This document shows, one piece after another, positions 44,233 through 53,284 of a stretch of 64,000 bases of DNA (its first letter is position 1; every line of letters starts with the position of its first letter). The position numbers and the translations under genes were made by a program. Source of the stretch: Planctomycetota bacterium (GTDB lineage Bacteria > Planctomycetota > Brocadiia > Brocadiales > Brocadiaceae); the NCBI GenBank assembly GCA_016873165.1, contig VGXV01000018.1:1-64000 (forward strand). The letters are read 5' to 3'. The notes below the pieces were generated by a model. It did not search any database and was not told the DNA's origin. It saw nothing but the letters and a program-made list of their open reading frames with translations.

Positions 44233-45039
44233 TTAAATATCTAACAACATTTTTTCCAGTTTTTCCGCAGAAGAAATCCTGTTCGAAACGCTTTCTTCCA
44301 AAAGCCTCATTATAATCTCTTCCAATTTTTGAGGGATGCATTTGTTAGTTTTCCGCGGCAAATCCGCCCCTTTCTGCCATACTGTTTTCGTAACTATTTC
44401 ATATAGCAAAAGCCCAATAGAGTACAGATCAGTCCTGCCATCCAGTTGCATTGCGGGGGGAAGGGAGTTTTTATCAGAATCTTCTTTTCGGCTCCTCAAA
44501 TACGCAAGAATCTGCAACTGTTCAGGCGAGGCATACTCTCTGCTGATTCCCCGTAAAGTCTCTCCCTGTTTAATGGCCAACTCAAAATCAATAATATGCC
44601 CCAGACCTGTTTCCTGGTTATAAATCAAATGACCAGGCTTTATATCGCAATGCAAATAATTCATAGCATGCAAATACGATAAGGGATTACATAAAGTGAC
44701 AAATACCTTTACCACCTCATCTATCGTCTCAGAACTTTCTACATTTTTCTCTCTAAAATATTTCACGAGGTCATAACCGCCAATATGTTGCAACACGATA
44801 AAGTTCTGTTTTATTAAAAACTTCTCATCTCTGTATAATTTACCCTGCCCGATATCATACACTTTAGGAATTTGTCTATGGTCAAGTTCCTTAAGAATAT
44901 TATATTCTCCGGAAAAATCGGCATAGGGGGCGTATTTTATTCCCTTTCCGGCGGAATTAGCCAAAACGGCATAATTGGACTTATGTAAATTTGACTCGCA
45001 TTTAAAATCTTGAAAACAATAATTATTAATTGTATACAT
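44233..45039 (-). CDS. Atypical Ser/Thr protein kinase B
   Basis: A 268-residue kinase, a clear paralogue of kinase A: both start MYTINxYxFxxF. K35 in GIKYAP and E45 form the likely Lys-Glu pair. The catalytic loop is HCDIKPGHLI (130-139), again with His for Asn. DFE (151-153) replaces DFG, and EYASPEQ and TDLYSIGLLLYE are conserved. It is read first in the kinase-phosphoesterase-kinase series. No receptor domain is attached. Confidence 0.85.
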   Translation of the reverse strand: MYTINNYCFQDFKCESNLHKSNYAVLANSAGKGIKYAPYADFSGEYNILKELDHRQIPKVYDIGQGKLYRDEKFLIKQNFIVLQHIGGYDLVKYFREKNVESSETIDEVVKVFVTLCNPLSYLHAMNYLHCDIKPGHLIYNQETGLGHIIDFELAIKQGETLRGISREYASPEQLQILAYLRSRKEDSDKNSLPPAMQLDGRTDLYSIGLLLYEIVTKTVWQKGADLPRKTNKCIPQKLEEIIMRLLEESVSNRISSAEKLEKMLLDI

Positions 45040-45062
45040 ATATTAAACTATCTGAGTTCTTC

Positions 45063-45198
45063 TTGTTCCAAAGCTCTTGCTTTGGAACGCCTGTCTGCCG
45101 GGAGACAGGTTTGCTTCTAATAACAGGAAATAGAGACACGTTTCAAACCTGTCTCTGCAATAATTGCGCTCCCAAGCCGTGAACTTGGGAACGAGCCA
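45063..45198. repeat. Palindrome cluster upstream of kinase B
   Basis: GTTCCAAAGCTC/GCTTTGGAAC, a GAGACAGGTTT...AAACCTGTCTC pair and CTCCCAAG/CTTGGGAAC. The same palindromes occur inside MITE copies A1 and C1. From 45199 to 45700 the sequence is AT-rich with nothing else I can name. Confidence 0.7.
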
Positions 45199-45709
45199 TG
45201 TAACATTTACGCCGAATAGTTACGATTTTAGCATAAAAAATGCCAAATATTACATTTACAATCAAAAAACTTTCTCTTTCTTGTCTTGTTCCATTTCCAT
45301 ACACTAATTTATGGAATAAGAACATCTTCTTTCCCTTTAAAACACGCACTCATTTTATACTACACGTCACATCTAAAATAATTTTTCCTTATTGCCGAAA
45401 AGAAAACAAATCTAAATTTTTTTATGGAAAAAAAACAAATAAACTACACCATTTTCCCGTTATGGCTGAAATAGACCAATGCTGCATTTTAAAATTAAAT
45501 AATAATCAATCTGTAATTATTTATATTTAAAATAGTTAGAAATTTTTTTTATAAATATAGTCAAATTCGTTACTTTTAAGATATTCTTGCCATAAATTAT
45601 TACAGAACCATAATTTGCCAGAGTGTATTGTGCTATCTATTTTATCTATAAACAGTTACAGTCTTTAATACTTTATGCAGTTGTCTGAAAAAATTGTGCA
45701 GTAAATAGA

Positions 45710-45724
45710 TGGAATAATAATTGC
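45710..45724 (+). promoter_or_regulatory. Weak sigma54-like promoter candidate upstream of the first amt
   Basis: TGGAATAATAATTGC has GG and GC separated by exactly ten bases, as in -24/-12 promoters, but lacks the CAC of the consensus. It lies about 250 bases before the ATG of the first amt gene. The region is very AT-rich, so chance is a real possibility. Confidence 0.3.
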
Positions 45725-45972
45725 GATATTATGCTAAATTTAAGAAAAATGGTTTTTATCATCACCTAATTATTAACAAAGGTACATTCGTTAAAAGAAC
45801 ACGATAACTTATCCACTTAACCACAACGCATTGGAATGTGTTATTTTTTCCTTTTTAAATCTTTAATTTTGGGAAGGAGGGATTATTGAAAATATAATTT
45901 TAGACATAAAGTAATACATTGTGGAAAATAAGTAAATTTAGAGAGGTGATTAAAAGGAGAGGTGCTAAATCT

Positions 45973-47505
45973 ATGAAATACATTTATAACAAATTTATGA
46001 TCGGTATTTGGCTTTTACTAATAATAGGCCTGTTTATGTTTGGCATGGGGGTTGTTGAAGCGGCCGGAGATCCGAACGGATCAAATACGTATTCCGACAG
46101 TATTGAAGGGTTAAAGATTTCAATTAACGTTGTGTGGACTTTGGTCGGTGCGTTTCTCGTATTCAGCATGCAGGCAGGTTTTGCCTTCTTGGGAGGTTTT
46201 TTACGCCAAAAGAATATGCTTAATTACCTTGCGCACTGCTTCATTGATTCCACGCTGGGTGCGTGCGTTTTCTACTTTTTCGGCTTTGCGGTAATGTTTG
46301 GCGGGGCAAAAACATATTCAGGGCTTGACATAGGATGGCCCGGTCTCGGATGGGACGGTTTTATGCTTTTAGGAGACGCATATGACGTTAAAACCGTTAT
46401 GTTCTGGCTCTTCCAGATGGTATTTGCGACAAAGACAGTGACAATCATCGCAGGCGCCGTTGCGGAAAGAATGAAATTTTTGCCTTACGTAATTTATAGT
46501 TGTTTAATGTGCGGTATTATCTATCCGCTTTATGGTCATTGGGTCTGGGGTGGTGGTTGGCTGAGCACCCTTCCCATCGGCCGCGGGGTAATTGACTTTG
46601 CCGGCTGCGCTGTCGTTCATACCGTTGGCGGCATTATGGCATTAATGGGTGCTTGGGCAGTAGGACCAAGAAAGGGAAAATACAACCCTGACGGCACTCC
46701 CAATGCAATTCCCGGACACAATATGACATATGTTGTCGTTGGATGTTTTATTCTTGCCTTCGGCTGGTTTGGTTTTAACGCCGGCAGCACTGTGGCAGGA
46801 ACCGATTTACGTATATCAATAATTGCAACAAATACCTTCCTTGCAGCCGCAGCAGGCGCTGCGATCATGCTGTTCTTCACATGGGGCAAACAAGGGTTTG
46901 CCGATATTTCTTTTGTTTGCAACGGGGCTTTGGCCGGTTTGGTTGCCATTACCGCTCCTTGTGCTTATGTACCCCCATGGTCTGCTGTAGTTATCGGCGT
47001 ACTCGCAGGACTTATCATGAGAGGCACGGTATCCCTCGTGGAAGTAAAATTGAAAATTGACGACCCTCTTGGCGCAGTTGCAGTGCATGGCGCAAACGGC
47101 ATGTGGGGTATGATTGCCGTGGGATTATTTGCAGACGGAACTTATGGTGTAAACGGTTTGATACTCGGCACCGGCCAGCAGTTGCTTGCCCAATTTATCG
47201 GAACCGTTGTGGCTTTTGCATATGCAATGGCATTCGGAGGCGCAGTATTCTTCGGATTGAAGGGAACAATCGGCTTAAGATCCTCTGACATGGAAGAAGA
47301 AGAGGGACTGGATATCGCATATCACGGCACTTCCTGCTATCCGGTTGAAGAAGGATTGTTTGGCGCCGTAGGAGAACACCTCATCGATGTTAAAGCAGAA
47401 AAAGAACAATTATCTCTGCTTGAAGATGCTATCAGCAAGGACAAGTCACGAGAAAAAATTTATTCCGAGAAACTTGGCAGATGGGTTTATGGTAAGGTAA
47501 AATAA
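45973..47505 (+). CDS. amt: Ammonium transporter Amt (first copy)
   Basis: A 510-residue Amt/Rh channel protein with an N-terminal signal-like helix and eleven membrane helices. The pore residues are present: Trp in YGHWVWGGGWL, Asp and first twin His in IDFAGCAVVHTVGG, Phe in GWFGFNAGST and second twin His in VHGANGMWGM. After the last helix there is a longer tail than usual, including GLFGAVGEHLIDVKAEKEQLSLLEDAISKDK. AAGGAGAGG before ATG 45973 favours this start over an upstream TTG. It is followed by glnK 85 bases later. It imports or senses ammonium, the anammox substrate. Confidence 0.93.
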   Translation: MKYIYNKFMIGIWLLLIIGLFMFGMGVVEAAGDPNGSNTYSDSIEGLKISINVVWTLVGAFLVFSMQAGFAFLGGFLRQKNMLNYLAHCFIDSTLGACVFYFFGFAVMFGGAKTYSGLDIGWPGLGWDGFMLLGDAYDVKTVMFWLFQMVFATKTVTIIAGAVAERMKFLPYVIYSCLMCGIIYPLYGHWVWGGGWLSTLPIGRGVIDFAGCAVVHTVGGIMALMGAWAVGPRKGKYNPDGTPNAIPGHNMTYVVVGCFILAFGWFGFNAGSTVAGTDLRISIIATNTFLAAAAGAAIMLFFTWGKQGFADISFVCNGALAGLVAITAPCAYVPPWSAVVIGVLAGLIMRGTVSLVEVKLKIDDPLGAVAVHGANGMWGMIAVGLFADGTYGVNGLILGTGQQLLAQFIGTVVAFAYAMAFGGAVFFGLKGTIGLRSSDMEEEEGLDIAYHGTSCYPVEEGLFGAVGEHLIDVKAEKEQLSLLEDAISKDKSREKIYSEKLGRWVYGKVK

Positions 47506-47575
47506 GGAAAATACGTTTGAACATTTAAAACATTCGGCCCTTTTTGTGGTCGAACAAGCATATTGTATTAACTAA

Positions 47576-47929
<354 letters not shown>

Positions 47930-47959
47930 TCGGAACTCAATAAAGCGCTCAATGCAGAG

Positions 47960-47993
47960 CTGGCGCTATCATGTGTAATTATGATAGCGCCAG
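47960..47993 (+). terminator. Hairpin after the first glnK
   Basis: CTGGCGCTATCAT (47960-47972) and ATGATAGCGCCAG (47981-47993) form a perfect 13-bp stem, followed by TTATTCTTTC. Likely an intrinsic terminator of the amt-glnK unit. Confidence 0.7.
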
Positions 47994-48134
47994 TTATTCT
48001 TTCATTGCGACAGTTACTATGTTTAAAAAAATTTTTATTTAAAAACATCCATGACAAAAATTTCATTAAAAATATCCTCAAAATTATCCATCAATCTCAG
48101 CAGAAGTTTGGTTAATTGGCAATTTACAAGCATA

Positions 48135-48314
48135 TATAGTTAAAAGCATCTGGTTTTCGAAAGTTTTATACTATAATATGCTTCGACTCCGCTCAGCATG
48201 ACATGTTTTTCATAGATGACTTTTATTGTCACCCTGAGCGGAGTCGAAGGGTATTTCTATTTGTAAAAGGAAGACTCTGTTTAATGTTTCGAAAACCATA
48301 TTTGTTTTGCTATA
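48135..48314. mobile_element. MITE family B, copy B3
   Basis: The ends TATAGTTAAAAGCATCTGGT and inverse of TATAGCAAAACAAATATGGT, 180 bp, with the CTTCGACTCCGCTCAGCATG and GAGCGGAGTCGAAG palindrome inside. It lies immediately upstream of the second amt gene, so promoter elements upstream of it are pushed away from the gene. Confidence 0.82.
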
Positions 48315-48371
48315 TAAATTTTTTTCCATTATTGTTATAGTATTTATAAAATATTTATCAGGGCTAACCTA

Positions 48372-49730
48372 TTGAAAAAATATCTCCTTTGTATCATTTC
48401 AATCGCTATAACAGCATTCCTGGCAAACGATGCGTCCGCAGGTGATCCCAGCGGAGCGCTAACCTACTCTGACAGCATACAGGGATTAAAATTCTCAGTA
48501 AATTTTGCATGGACTTTGATGAGCGCCTTCCTGGTTTTCAATATGCAGGTGGGTTTTGTCTTCCTCGGTGCAGGTTTTGTGCAAAAGAAAAACACGCTGA
48601 ATTACGGGGCCATGAGCTTTATGGATTTTTGTGCGGGCACAATAGTTTTCTGGCTCTTCGGCTTCGCTTTAATGTATGGCGGCTCTCAGCTCGCCCCCGG
48701 CCTTGCACACGGAAACAAATTTATCGGCTATAGCGGATTTTTGCTGATAGGGGAAGCATACGACGTGCATATTTCCGTGCTCTGGCTCTTTCAAATGATG
48801 TTCGCCTCTACCGCTTCCACGATTGTGACCGGCGCTATCGCCGAAAGATGTAAATTCCATGCACACCTCCTGAACAGCATATTTCTTTGCGGCATACTCT
48901 ATCCGGTTTATGGCCACTGGATGTGGGGATACGGCTGGCTTGAAACGCTGCCATTTGGGGTAGGGGCAAGAGATTTTGCCGGCTCGGGGGTAGTGCACGG
49001 AGTCGGAGGACTGATTGCCTTTGTTGCCGCATGGATCATCGGGCCGAGATACGGAAAGTTCAATCCCGATGGCAGTTCAAATGTCATCCGGGGACATAAC
49101 CTCCTGTATATTATCATCGGAACACTCATCCTGATTTTTGGCTGGTTTGGCTTTAATGCCGGCAGCACACTCGCCGTCACAGAACTGCGCGTATCGATTA
49201 TAGCGACAAACACCTTTTTAGCCGCTGCGGCCGGCGCTATCGTCATGCTCTATATTTCTTACTTCAGAACAAAAACGTTTGGCATAAGCATGGCCTGCAA
49301 CGGAGCCCTTGCAGGCTGCGTTGCCATTACGGCATCCGGAGCATACGTTCCTCACTGGGCTGCCATTGTAACAGGAGGTATCGGCAGCGCTCTTACAAGC
49401 GTATGCCTGGATATCATCGAGAACAAATTAAAAATTGATGATCCTGTAGGCGCCATATCGGTACACGGTGTTAACGGACTCTGGGGATTGCTTGCTGTGG
49501 GAATTTTTTCCGACGGAACATATGCCAATGTAAAAGGATTAATTACCGGATCGGGCTGGCAACTGCTCGCCCAATTTATCGCGTGTATCACCCTCATCGC
49601 ATGGTGTTTGGGCATGGGTTTTCTTTTTCTCTCTTTTCTGAAACGTATTATAGGCGGATTAAGAGACCCCATCAGCGCGGAACAAAAAGGACTGGATATA
49701 TATGAACATGGGACAGGTTGTTATCAATAA
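48372..49730 (+). CDS. amt: Ammonium transporter Amt (second copy)
   Basis: A 452-residue protein close to the first Amt (shared SDSIQGLKFSVNFAWTL, FLVFNMQVGF). Pore residues: Trp in YGHWMWGYGWL, Asp and His in RDFAGSGVVHGVGG, GWFGFNAGST, and His in VHGVNGLWGLLAVG. It lacks the long tail of the first copy. It begins at TTG with CAGGG upstream; no ATG fits the signal helix. No glnK follows directly; the next gene is glnK of the third amt. Confidence 0.92.
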   Translation: MKKYLLCIISIAITAFLANDASAGDPSGALTYSDSIQGLKFSVNFAWTLMSAFLVFNMQVGFVFLGAGFVQKKNTLNYGAMSFMDFCAGTIVFWLFGFALMYGGSQLAPGLAHGNKFIGYSGFLLIGEAYDVHISVLWLFQMMFASTASTIVTGAIAERCKFHAHLLNSIFLCGILYPVYGHWMWGYGWLETLPFGVGARDFAGSGVVHGVGGLIAFVAAWIIGPRYGKFNPDGSSNVIRGHNLLYIIIGTLILIFGWFGFNAGSTLAVTELRVSIIATNTFLAAAAGAIVMLYISYFRTKTFGISMACNGALAGCVAITASGAYVPHWAAIVTGGIGSALTSVCLDIIENKLKIDDPVGAISVHGVNGLWGLLAVGIFSDGTYANVKGLITGSGWQLLAQFIACITLIAWCLGMGFLFLSFLKRIIGGLRDPISAEQKGLDIYEHGTGCYQ

Positions 49731-50032
49731 CCTGCGAAATAAAGACGAAAAACACACATCTTCATCTTTTCTCCTATCAATATATTACGTACCTTGTTCA
49801 TAACTATTTTCAGCAACCTTCCTCTTTGTTTGTAAATCATTCATCAGACAAATATTTTTAAATTTTCCTTGACATCAAAAACAGATAATGTAACATTCTT
49901 TTCTAAAATTTCATTATATATGAATAATTTATATATAATAATTATACATGGAATTTTCTTGTAACGGTGCAGCATTACATGCTGTACCGTTTGTTCCCAA
50001 TTTAGGAACAAACTGTGTTTTGCCCTTTGATA

Positions 50033-50175
50033 GTTTAACAAGGAATTTCACTCTTTGTAGGGTGGGCAATGCCCACCGTCTCGCGTTGCCTGTAGAGACG
50101 CATAGCAATGCGTCTCTACGTTTGATGGGCAATGCCCACCCTACTCTGGTAAAAGTTGCCGAAGGCCTGATTAAA
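50033..50175. repeat. Repeat family D, copy D4
   Basis: The left end TTTAACAAGGAATTTCAC, palindromes GTAGGGTGGGCAATGCCCACC and GTAGAGACGCATAGCAATGC with its inverse, and right end GTTGCCGAAGGCCTGATTAA. It is closely related to D6 (60212-60359), including both inner palindromes. The preceding stretch 49731-50032 is AT-rich, with a GGTGCAGCAT/ATGCTGTACC hairpin and nothing else recognised. Confidence 0.75.
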
Positions 50176-50262
50176 TATATTACGCTGATTTTTTCACGAA
50201 AGGAGGTTTTCTTTTTTTATCATAATAAAGAACATTCTTTTTCCCTTTTTTATTTTTATTAA

Positions 50263-50616
<354 letters not shown>

Positions 50617-50676
50617 GCTTTTTCCCCTTTAACGAGAAAATAAGGGATATTAACCGGTTAAAAGGAGGTTTCAAAA

Positions 50677-52023
50677 ATGAAAAAATTCTGTTGCCTGATA
50701 ATTTTGAGCTTTATAGCGGTAATGGCCGCTTCATCCGCAGCATGGGCGGGAGAAAATGTTTTGGATACGGGAAACAATGCATGGATACTTATGTCATCGG
50801 CATTAGTGCTTCTTATGACTCCAGGACTTGCTTTCTTTTACGGAGGAATGTGTTCCTCAAAAAATATCATCAATATGCTGATGATGGTCTTTATGTGCAT
50901 GGCCGTCGTCAGCATCCAATGGGTATTCTGGGGATACTCCCTCTCATTTGGAGAAGATCGCGGCAGTTTTATCGGAAGTCTGGCAAAGGTTGGTCTGCGG
51001 GGCATAACGCCTGAAACGCTCTCCGGCACCATTCCGGAATACACCTTTCTGGCATTCCAGGCAACGTTTGCCATTATTACTGTGGGGCTTATGATGGGCG
51101 CTGTTGAGGGACGCATGAAATTCAGCACATTTTTAATATTCATCCCTCTGTGGGCAACCGCCGTATATGACCCGGTATGCCACTGGGTATGGGGCGGGGG
51201 ATTTCTCCAAAAATGGAAAGTGCTGGATTTTGCAGGCGGAACGGTGGTGCATATAAATTCAGGAGCCGCTGCGCTTGCCCTTGTAATATTGCTCGGAAAA
51301 CGCAGGAAACAAAACATACGCCCCCCCTGCAATGTTCCCATGGTGCTCCTCGGCACCGGACTGCTCTGGTTCGGCTGGTTCGGTTTTAATGCGGGCAGCG
51401 AACTTGCCTCCGACGGAAGGGCTGCGTTTGCATGGGTAATAACAAACTCTGCTGCCGCCACCGCTTGCTTCGTATGGATGGTATGCGAATGGATTCACCG
51501 GAAAAAACCCACGCTTATCGGAGCGGCATCGGGAGCGGTCGCCGGTCTTGTCGCCATAACCCCGGCATCCGGTTTTGTCGGCCCGCTGGGCGCCATACAG
51601 ATCGGAATTATGGCAGGCGTCGGATGTTACTTCGCCAGCATGAAATTGAAGGCGCTCTTTGGGTATGATGACGCGCTGGATGTGGTTGGCGTTCATGGAA
51701 TTGGCGGCACGATAGGCGCATTTGCCACAGGACTCTATTGCACCAAAATGGTGATGGGACCAGGCGGAGTTGACGGTTTATTCATTGGCTGGAGCATTGA
51801 AGGAGGCAGACAATTAGGTTTGCAGTGCATTGGTTTCATAATCTCATGGGCATATGCATTTGCGGTGACCATGTTCATCGGAGTGTTTCTCAAATATACC
51901 ATAGGGTTAAGAACCACAGAAACACAGGAAGACACCGGCCTCGATATTACACAGCACGGCGAGATCGGCTACCATCTTGAAATGGAATCCACAAGCACCC
52001 TGAAAGTTCCGGCAGGCCATTAA
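50677..52023 (+). CDS. amt: Ammonium transporter Amt (third copy)
   Basis: A 448-residue protein of the other Amt subgroup in this window (WILMSSALVLLMTPGLAFFYGG). Pore residues: FQATFAII, Trp in CHWVWGGGFL, Asp and His in LDFAGGTVVHINSG, GWFGFNAGSEL and His in VGVHGIGGTIGAFATG. Signal-like N-terminus (MKKFCCLIILSFIAVMAASSAAWAG). AAAGGAGGT gives a strong start. Probably co-transcribed with glnK 60 bases upstream. Confidence 0.94.
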   Translation: MKKFCCLIILSFIAVMAASSAAWAGENVLDTGNNAWILMSSALVLLMTPGLAFFYGGMCSSKNIINMLMMVFMCMAVVSIQWVFWGYSLSFGEDRGSFIGSLAKVGLRGITPETLSGTIPEYTFLAFQATFAIITVGLMMGAVEGRMKFSTFLIFIPLWATAVYDPVCHWVWGGGFLQKWKVLDFAGGTVVHINSGAAALALVILLGKRRKQNIRPPCNVPMVLLGTGLLWFGWFGFNAGSELASDGRAAFAWVITNSAAATACFVWMVCEWIHRKKPTLIGAASGAVAGLVAITPASGFVGPLGAIQIGIMAGVGCYFASMKLKALFGYDDALDVVGVHGIGGTIGAFATGLYCTKMVMGPGGVDGLFIGWSIEGGRQLGLQCIGFIISWAYAFAVTMFIGVFLKYTIGLRTTETQEDTGLDITQHGEIGYHLEMESTSTLKVPAGH

Positions 52024-52048
52024 TTCGAACCTTAAGGAAAAGAGGCAC

Positions 52049-52130
52049 AACACTGACAGGGGTTCAGAACCCTGTCAGTGTTTATGCTATATTCGCATTT
52101 TCGTGCTGTCAGGAGCTTCCTCCTGACAGT
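52049..52130. terminator. Two hairpins after the third amt
   Basis: AACACTGACAGGG/CCCTGTCAGTGTT at 52049-52082 and CTGTCAGGAG-CTTC-CTCCTGACAG at 52106-52129. The first belongs to the AACCCTGACAGGG palindrome group also at 25136 and 53016. They probably end both the amt transcript and the converging minus-strand gene. Confidence 0.55.
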
Positions 52131-52144
52131 ACTTCAAAATTAAG

Positions 52145-52627
52145 TTACCGGTTGTCTTTTGAAAGAGGTCTGAGTTTTCTCAGGCTGTGATTGCAATAAG
52201 GACACCTTCTTATAAAAAGATACATAAAAAAGAGAAGGATCGCCCAAATCCCCGCCGTAAAGAAAAAAAGCATAACGTCTCCAAAATCCAATTTATGAAT
52301 CCTCACGGGAACGACTCGCTTTTCACAATACCGGCAAAAAACCGCCTCCTGTTTTTTTGCCGACCGTTGACCGCCAAAAACTCTTCTCAAATTTTTAAAT
52401 GAAATTGTGTTAAATCTTTTTTCCTCCCGCCAGCCTCTCTTCACGATATAATGTATGCATTCATACTCTTTAAGATTATTGCGTACTGTATTAAACTTCC
52501 TCGCTAAAAATAATTCTACACGAAATCCTTTCGGAGGTTTTTCCCCGGAGTATTTCTTTAATAGAAAACATTCCGGATCATCGAATATTTCTATGATAGT
52601 TTTCCTGATCTTCTCTTTATCGATCAT
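52145..52627 (-). CDS. Membrane protein with zinc-ribbon-like cysteines
   Basis: A 160-residue protein. The N-terminal basic domain is followed by FCRYCEKRVVPV (CxxC), one membrane helix (VMLFFFTAGIWAILLFFMYLFI) and CPYCNHSLRKLRPL (CxxC). The two CxxC pairs on either side of the helix suggest a zinc ribbon split by a hydrophobic segment. Function unknown. It converges with the third amt gene. Confidence 0.6.
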   Translation of the reverse strand: MIDKEKIRKTIIEIFDDPECFLLKKYSGEKPPKGFRVELFLARKFNTVRNNLKEYECIHYIVKRGWREEKRFNTISFKNLRRVFGGQRSAKKQEAVFCRYCEKRVVPVRIHKLDFGDVMLFFFTAGIWAILLFFMYLFIRRCPYCNHSLRKLRPLSKDNR

Positions 52628-52748
52628 CGCTCTTTATAGATGTGTCAATGTTCTTAAATTTATCAATGCAATTCTCCGAATAAATTATATAAAATATGAA
52701 ATCGTTCGCCACAAATAAAAAAACTTATTTTCAGAAAGGACTGTACCC

Positions 52749-52973
52749 TTGCAAAACAAAACAAAATTACCCAAAAAACCGGGAAGGTGCCCCGCAATTC
52801 CTGTCTGCGAACACATTGGCAATCTCAGAAAAGAGTGTGTCACCCTGAAACACCATTCTTTTCTTGGGACAAAAGACATCGAGCCGTGCCTTGCAAGCAT
52901 TGTGATACTTTTAGGCAGGAGCAACGGAATCGAAATAGAGCATTCTGCCCCAGATAATCCGAAAAATGCGTAA
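52749..52973 (+). CDS. Small cysteine-containing protein of unknown function
   Basis: A 74-residue frame from TTG with AAAGGA upstream. Residues RCPAIPVCEHIGNLRKECVTL hold three cysteines and a fourth is in EPCLAS. This could be a metal-binding peptide. It diverges from the gene at 52627. No family recognised. Confidence 0.4.
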   Translation: MQNKTKLPKKPGRCPAIPVCEHIGNLRKECVTLKHHSFLGTKDIEPCLASIVILLGRSNGIEIEHSAPDNPKNA

Positions 52974-53015
52974 CGCTTTGGTTTTTTAAAAAACATGGTT
53001 TCTCAGCTATTTTGC

Positions 53016-53049
53016 AACCCTGACAGGGTTTCAGAACCCTGTCAGGGTT
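53016..53049. repeat. AACCCTGACAGGGTT palindrome
   Basis: AACCCTGACAGGGTT-TCAG-AACCCTGTCAGGGTT. Related to 25136-25169 and 52049-52082. The rest of 52974-53284 is AT-rich, and no promoter could be picked confidently. Confidence 0.7.
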
Positions 53050-53284
53050 AAACCAGCAAGCTGAAATACGTCATTGTGGCTGATTAAGCGTCAAAAATTT
53101 GACATTTCCTGCAATCATACTCCATAAAAAAACAGGAACGGCTCTTTTTTTTTATTCTGCATCTCTCATAAAATAGCCACTTATGTAAATTATCTTCTCT
53201 CTGCCTCTCCCCCCTTGCTGAATGGCATAACTATTGCTCATTATTTATAAATAATTCAGTATATATGAAATTTCAAAAAAAACC

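Noticed and set aside
48115-48132. TTGGCAATTTACAAGCAT as a sigma54 promoter of the second amt
   Set aside because: GG-N10-GC spacing is right but the -12 part reads AAGC instead of TTGC, and MITE B3 separates it from the gene.
49948-50262. 104-residue plus-strand frame before the second glnK
   Set aside because: It is made of repeat D4 and its flanks. Similar peptide fragments appear wherever the repeat occurs.
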